From positions 1 through 30,555 of the forward strand of contig JBMYQA010000041.1 of the NCBI GenBank assembly GCA_049600855.1: 30,555 bases of DNA, in the 5' to 3' direction. Each line of letters opens with the position of its first letter. Position 1 is the stretch's first letter. Shown one piece after another: positions 27,101-30,555 of the stretch. The translations under genes were made by a program, and so were the position numbers. The notes under the pieces were generated by a model. That model saw only the letters and a list, made by a program, of their open reading frames with translations. It did no database searches and was not told the DNA's origin. This stretch comes from JBMYQA01 sp049600855 (lineage in GTDB: Bacteria > Bacteroidota > Bacteroidia > Cytophagales > Flammeovirgaceae).

Positions 27101-29079
27101 ACAATGGAAACCGACTCATCGCAGTGGATGATCAAGTAGCAACTGAAGGAGTAGCGGGAGATTTCAACGATCCAAATCAACTCTATTGTGAAAACTCCTC
27201 AGTAGGAGACGAGTACCACTACGACAAAGCAGGGAATTTAATAGCAGATACCAACAAAGGCATTACAAACATCCGTTACAATCACCTCAACTTGCCTGTA
27301 GAGGTAGATCATACGATTCATTACACCTACAATTCGGCAGGAGTGAAACTCAAAAAGCAGGTATATGATCAGGCGGGAGGTCTGCAAGAAGAAACGGATT
27401 ACATTGGCACGTTCATCTACAAAGACCAAAAGCTGGAAACAATTCAGCATGAAGAGGGAAGAGTCTTGGCAGTAGGAAATGATCAATACCGATTTGAGTA
27501 TCATTATAAAGATCATCTAGGTAATCTCCGATTGAGCTTTCGAGAAGAAGAGGCGGTGTATACCGTTACGATGGAGCCTGATACCTTGATTGCGCAAGAA
27601 GAAGAACGTAATTTTGAACAGGTAGATGAAACTCGATTGGTAGGAGTAAATGCGCGTACAGGAGTTGGCGTTTCACAATTGCATGGTAATAATGCTTCTC
27701 GAACGATGGGGGTGGCCACTGTGCTCAAAACCAATAAAGGAGATAACATTACATGGTCTACTCTCAGTTATTATTCCTCATCAAACTTCGATGCATCATT
27801 AAGTACAATTCCCAATCTTGGTAATGCAGGAGAAGGGGGAATTGAGCATGGTTCAGGGATTTTTTCACAAGGAGGAAGTGGTTTGAGTATCAGTCCACTT
27901 TTTGATCAACTGACAGACAACAGACCGCATGCCTATGCTCGAATAGTTTTGGTGGATGAAGATGGAAACGAATTGCAAGAAGCACACAAACTCATCCAAA
28001 AACAAGCCAATCGATACAGTCAAATCTCCATCACACTAGAAGCAGAATTTGATGGCTATGCGGTTGTCTATATCGCCAATGAGTCCAAGATGGATGTATT
28101 CTTTGATGATATGGAGTTGAGACATCAACGATTGATTTGGCAAGAAAATAACTACTATCCATTTGGCATGAGCATGAAGCCGATTGATCAGGAGGGAATG
28201 CCGAATAATCGTTGGACATATAATGGAAAGGAGTTGGAGAAGAGAACAGATTGGTTTGAGTATGGTCAGCGAGATTATGATCCACAGTTGGGACGTTTTC
28301 ATAAGGTTGATCGCTTTGCAGAAAAGTACGGTTCACTTACTCCATATCACTATGGAGCCAATAATCCGATCAAGTATATCGATATTAATGGAGATTCACT
28401 ATGGATCAGTTATAATGGAAGTAATTACCTTTTTAATAATGGGAAAGTTTATCTTAATGGTTCGGAGTTTACAGGTAAACGAAAAGGTTTTTTAAAGAAA
28501 ACATTTAATGCTCTTACTAAGATAGGAACAACTGATGAAGGGACACTACTATTATCAGCATTAGAAGGTTCAACAAATAACTTTACTATTGCACATTACT
28601 CAAATAATCCGAATAAGAAACAAAACTCATTTATTCCTGACGATAATAAAAAAGCATTTGCTGAGCAATTTAAGAATGATCCTAATGCTGCACAATCATT
28701 AGAAGCTTTTAAAAAAGCAGGAGTTGACCTTTCTGGAGGCTCAGGAGGAACGATCTATTGGAATCCTTCAGGTGAAATACTTCCAACTACTAGTGGTTTA
28801 AAAATTAATGCTGTGACAGATTTAGCACATGAACTATTTCATGGTTTAGATTCAGATAGAGGACTGCTAGATGAACGAAAGTATTTACACAAAGAACTTG
28901 AAAAATCAGAATGGCAAGCAGTATATAGAGAAAATCTTCTTAGAAGCCAATTGGGTTTGCCATTACGAACACATTACATAACAAAAGCAGATGCCAACGG
29001 TACAATCATTAGTGGAACTGGACCTAAAATGATTTCAACAGATAAAAAACCTATTCTACCTTTTTGGTATAAACATTAG
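24145..29079 (+). CDS. DUF6443-RHS polymorphic toxin with C-terminal zincin-type tip (1644 aa)
   Basis: Signal peptide to about residue 23 (LLIPTVIYGQ). Two Ig-like modules follow (about 120-290; YYWQ...YYLRARHKNGCW and YYWQ...YYARAYHQATSCW). DUF6443 spans roughly 320-480 (STEYFDGLGRSQQLVQKAFSP), then YD repeats to about 1150. The RHS core is at 1353-1417 (WTYNGKELEK, YGQRDYDPQLGRFHKVDRF, YHYGANNPIKYIDINGDS). The variable tip, residues 1418-1644, has a metallopeptidase motif HELFH (His1562, Glu1563, His1566) and a downstream EWQAVYRENLLRSQLGLPLR with Glu1589 or Glu1596 as a possible third ligand, reminiscent of M91/NleD-like zincins. RHS proteins release their tip as a toxin against competitors. 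Two small lipoproteins follow at once, the position expected for immunity genes. The tip is more AT-rich by eye than the core. Confidence 0.92.
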   Translation: MIKASILKYIVLIILLIPTVIYGQKGGGIGGTLQVIGETEVLVGEEYHYYLQGGIPTKWYCDDCEIVRYVYDPRTESQSVVVTWLYNPSPVVLDQTPNSISVAIADKQGVQLYVNVSCSVNDPVMPVSIAQNASYCTGKTTLTYTKPTTDDWEYYWQETLTGRTTDYGSATSFVVDRSQRYYLRARHKNGCWGNELIFIDAVVYPRPVVKAPTVELGCGAPKLQLNNVSSGGFTYYWQTAVDGTDQSRTDAEFTVIYEGTYYARAYHQATSCWTAASTGVYVSPSALTEAVPTDAEANLPVAVSSNESITGTVNNPVTDQSLPATMISADNMVSVYTPRTTTISSEDFTSLDGLPKEDVIVSTEYFDGLGRSQQLVQKAFSPQGKDVVRFKQYDQFGREVKSYLPYADQLQTNGSFKTDAPTKQYTFYQNQAGIAHSDWAFSQTDYEASPLHRVIASSAQGASWVGNNRKVQTETLVNDGTEAVRRWKVADNTLINVGSGVYVAGELLIQQVTDEHGVKAMNYTNKLGQVVLSKREIGENTFASTYFVYDDFGNLRYEFPPKAVELMAANGWQLDTEVEKFIFAYRYDTERRRIAKKEPSRKGEMKTVFDLMGRVVLSQTVNQFDQNEWTFIKYDVLDRIAYTGILTTTKPHEELMAEAANFKGYEVMTSSGNYTNTVFPILDHQAEIMTIYHYDNYEVIDLNVYGYQPVNRPDFTDPVREDVRVRGLATAIQTKVLGTTDWLWTVMHYDEKGRTVQVIEENHLGGKNVLTTQYEDFLGRVDKLHIHHTTTNESVEILRWYEYDHKDRVEAAYYQINNQTPELLAAFVYNELGEVITKKLGNDLQHIDYRYNIRGWLTHINELTLEATNPDAPKDLWGMELSYDRGFEHNQFNGNIAGIKWKSAGDGKERAYGFQYDKRNQLIQADYRDRKTATDQWTRDEGDFTVFGVAYDMNGNIQKMNRQGAIGKDAAGNWVFSAMDRLNYQYNGNRLIAVDDQVATEGVAGDFNDPNQLYCENSSVGDEYHYDKAGNLIADTNKGITNIRYNHLNLPVEVDHTIHYTYNSAGVKLKKQVYDQAGGLQEETDYIGTFIYKDQKLETIQHEEGRVLAVGNDQYRFEYHYKDHLGNLRLSFREEEAVYTVTMEPDTLIAQEEERNFEQVDETRLVGVNARTGVGVSQLHGNNASRTMGVATVLKTNKGDNITWSTLSYYSSSNFDASLSTIPNLGNAGEGGIEHGSGIFSQGGSGLSISPLFDQLTDNRPHAYARIVLVDEDGNELQEAHKLIQKQANRYSQISITLEAEFDGYAVVYIANESKMDVFFDDMELRHQRLIWQENNYYPFGMSMKPIDQEGMPNNRWTYNGKELEKRTDWFEYGQRDYDPQLGRFHKVDRFAEKYGSLTPYHYGANNPIKYIDINGDSLWISYNGSNYLFNNGKVYLNGSEFTGKRKGFLKKTFNALTKIGTTDEGTLLLSALEGSTNNFTIAHYSNNPNKKQNSFIPDDNKKAFAEQFKNDPNAAQSLEAFKKAGVDLSGGSGGTIYWNPSGEILPTTSGLKINAVTDLAHELFHGLDSDRGLLDERKYLHKELEKSEWQAVYRENLLRSQLGLPLRTHYITKADANGTIISGTGPKMISTDKKPILPFWYKH

Positions 29080-29092
29080 TGAAAAAGAGAAT

Positions 29093-29539
29093 ATGAAGCA
29101 ATTAATAATAGTGGTGTTACTTATTGTATTTGTCTCATGTACATCAGGAAGCTTGACTAGAATAAAGTTTAATCCTGTTAGAGGAGGTGTAAAGTGCCAT
29201 TTACTAATCCCCAAAAATTATGAGTTAGAAAGGATATCAGGGCATGGCAATCGCTTTTCATATACTTATCAAGATTCTTCAATGATCTATATTAGTACTT
29301 TTAACAATACACCAAACTATGATAACCTACGTTCACAAGGTACTTATTATACTAAGTGGTTTGCTCAAAAATCTGATTCTTCATTAGTTTTATCAGGAGA
29401 AGATAGTTTAGGTCTTTATTGGAAAGATATTACTGAAGGAGTGTTAAGTATTGGCTATATGAATGTATCGAAACAACAGAAAGCACTTTTTGATAGTGCT
29501 TTGAATTCCTTGAAATATGAAAAATATAAACCAAAGTAA
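29093..29539 (+). CDS. Small lipoprotein, candidate immunity protein 1 (148 aa)
   Basis: A lipoprotein signal (MKQLIIVVLLIVFVSC, lipidated Cys16) predicts anchoring in a membrane facing the periplasm. The rest is a beta-rich domain with the motifs SGEDSLGLYWKDIT, LSIGYMNV and QQKALFDSALNSLKY. I recognise no family. It starts 13 nt after the toxin stop, so it is cotranscribed, and its place directly behind a polymorphic toxin tip makes immunity the natural inference. A periplasmic immunity protein would mean the toxin acts in or passes through the periplasm. The second lipoprotein downstream is a clear paralogue, alike in the C-terminal half and diverged in the N-terminal half. Confidence 0.82.
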   Translation: MKQLIIVVLLIVFVSCTSGSLTRIKFNPVRGGVKCHLLIPKNYELERISGHGNRFSYTYQDSSMIYISTFNNTPNYDNLRSQGTYYTKWFAQKSDSSLVLSGEDSLGLYWKDITEGVLSIGYMNVSKQQKALFDSALNSLKYEKYKPK

Positions 29540-29553
29540 AATACTAGGCTTGT

Positions 29554-29660
29554 ATGAAGCATTCACTGATATATCCCTTCGGTATGAACATGAAGCCGAT
29601 TGATCGTGAAGAGATGCCAAATAATAATTGGATATATTTCCTAGTTGGTATAAACATTAG
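29554..29660 (+). pseudogene. Chimeric remnant of RHS core joined to toxin 3' end
   Basis: 29572-29637 reads YPFGMNMKPIDREEMPNNNW, a degenerate copy of the core sequence at 28156-28221 (shared run atgaagccgattgatc). It then jumps to tggtataaacattag at 29646-29660, identical to the last codons of the toxin gene at 29065-29079, but out of frame with the core part. The following agagaatatgaag also matches the start of the first immunity gene (8 bases shorter gap). It is the scar of an older toxin cassette whose tip was deleted. Confidence 0.85.
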
Positions 29661-29665
29661 AGAAT

Positions 29666-30100
29666 ATGAAGAATTTGATACTCCTTCTTATTTTGACTTT
29701 GACTATATCATGTAAGGCAAATGAACTTGTAAAAGTGAAATTTGTTCGAGTAAAAAGTGCTCGTTATTGTATCATGAAAGTTCCGAAAGGATTTGAGTTT
29801 CATCGAAGTTCTGGAAGTCGTGAAACTGAGTTTATGTATTTATATAGTGATTCTTCAATCTTATATATTACATCATTCACTAATACAGAAAACTATAAAA
29901 ATATAAGAGATCAAGGATCATATTATCAAAAACTAGATGCTCACTATGCTGATTCAACTTTGTTTTTGCAGGGTGTCGATAGTCTAGGATTATATTGGAA
30001 AGATATCACTTTTGGAGAGTTGAGTATTGGATATAAGAATGTTGCTGAAAGTCAAAAAGCTCTTTTTGATAGTGCATTGAATTCTGTAAAGTATAAGTAA
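29666..30100 (+). CDS. Small lipoprotein, candidate immunity protein 2 (144 aa)
   Basis: It has the same plan as the preceding lipoprotein: signal MKNLILLLILTLTISC with Cys16, then a beta-rich domain. Near-identical motifs are DSLGLYWKDIT, LSIGYKNV and QKALFDSALNSVKY, while residues 20-80 differ much more. It lies directly after the RHS core/toxin-tail remnant, as the first lipoprotein lies after the intact toxin. I infer that it was the immunity gene of the toxin that was lost, retained as an orphan. It is intact, so it may still protect against kin that carry the old tip. Confidence 0.82.
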   Translation: MKNLILLLILTLTISCKANELVKVKFVRVKSARYCIMKVPKGFEFHRSSGSRETEFMYLYSDSSILYITSFTNTENYKNIRDQGSYYQKLDAHYADSTLFLQGVDSLGLYWKDITFGELSIGYKNVAESQKALFDSALNSVKYK

Positions 30101-30112
30101 AATCATGGGATA

Positions 30113-30555
30113 GTGTCCATATTGACTTCTGTAATTATTTTTTACCAGACAACTACTGATAATATTACATACAGCTCGAACAATAATGGGCAAACTCGAA
30201 GATCAAATATTTGGACTACGGATTTACCTCCACTTAGTAATGATGCCTCTATTGTGCGGGTTACCTTAAATGTCAATGCAACTAATACAGGAGCACCAAC
30301 TAATGTACAAGTTATTTTTAACCAAAACATGCCCAATGGTATGCAGCCAAATGTTGGTGGAAATCAGAGGACTCTAGTTAACACAACATTAGGTAATACA
30401 CCTTATACTGGACAAGTAGATGTATCTAATTTTAGAGGGCTGTTTAGTAATCAAACATCTGTTTTTGTTGGTACACCAACTTTTTTAACACCTAGTACAC
30501 CTTCTCAAGGTAATATAAACATGGTATTAGTTGTGGATTATTTTACTCCTTTTTT
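30113..30555 (+). CDS. Partial open frame, beta-rich Asn/Thr-rich protein, start uncertain, runs off window
   Basis: The frame is open from the codon after the immunity-2 stop (30101) to the window edge. It has no ATG until about 30329; GTG at 30113 and TTG at 30122 are the only early alternatives. The product is rich in Asn, Thr, Ser and Gly with alternating hydrophobic residues (TRRSNIWTTDLPPLSNDASI, VRVTLNVNATNTG, VQVIFNQNMPNGMQP), as in secreted beta-sandwich or Ig-like domains. VSILTSVIIFY after the GTG could be the remains of a signal peptide but has no basic start. It could be the 5'-truncated part of another secreted/RHS-type gene whose beginning was replaced by the toxin cassette. 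I do not recognise a family. Confidence 0.5.
   Translation, partial: MSILTSVIIFYQTTTDNITYSSNNNGQTRRSNIWTTDLPPLSNDASIVRVTLNVNATNTGAPTNVQVIFNQNMPNGMQPNVGGNQRTLVNTTLGNTPYTGQVDVSNFRGLFSNQTSVFVGTPTFLTPSTPSQGNINMVLVVDYFTPF

Noticed and set aside
1..30555. CRISPR arrays, tRNA and rRNA genes
   Set aside because: No regularly spaced direct repeats, no cloverleaf with a T-loop GTTC...-type box in context, and no rRNA sequence were seen on either strand.

Overview
The window looks like a chromosomal segment of a Bacteroidota, most likely an order Cytophagales-type bacterium. The grounds are an outer-membrane DUF5686 barrel protein, very large secreted TPR proteins, split DUF6443/RHS polymorphic-toxin genes, few Shine-Dalgarno sites, and a promoter of the Bacteroidota type (TTTG-N19-TAnnTTTG) in front of the his genes. 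The genus is inferred, not shown.

Layout. 2-1870 (+) is the 3' part of a DUF5686 gene. It converges, through a bidirectional hairpin terminator, on a 2150-residue secreted TPR-CHAT protein (8411-1959, -). A MITE-like insertion with inverted ends and flanking direct repeats sits just upstream of the CHAT start. It carries a hairpin repeat that recurs, inverted, at 24014-24109. After an unrecognised 186-residue protein comes a his locus: promoter, 18-codon leader peptide with five consecutive His codons, attenuator hairpin, hisG (GTG start), a P-loop polynucleotide-kinase-like gene, a Thg1-like 3'-5' nucleotidyltransferase, and hisD, followed by three hairpins. Next come two paralogous response-regulator/histidine-kinase proteins, a tiny cationic hydrophobic ORF with its own terminator, an AlkA-type glycosylase (-), guanine deaminase, a 164-bp foldback repeat, and a TPR/transmembrane/SpoIIE phosphatase.

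The last 10 kb is a polymorphic toxin locus. A 1040-residue RHS/YD-repeat protein is followed by a 1644-residue DUF6443-RHS protein whose variable C-terminal tip carries an HExxH zincin motif. Two paralogous small lipoproteins (candidate immunity proteins) follow, separated by a chimeric remnant of an RHS core and toxin tail. That remnant is direct evidence of past cassette exchange. A reading frame without a clear start runs off the right edge.

The observations most worth following are (1) the Thg1-like/kinase pair inside a histidine-attenuated operon, (2) the covarying hairpin repeat and the MITE-like element carrying one copy of it, (3) the CHAT domain lacking its catalytic His, and (4) the RHS cassette scar.
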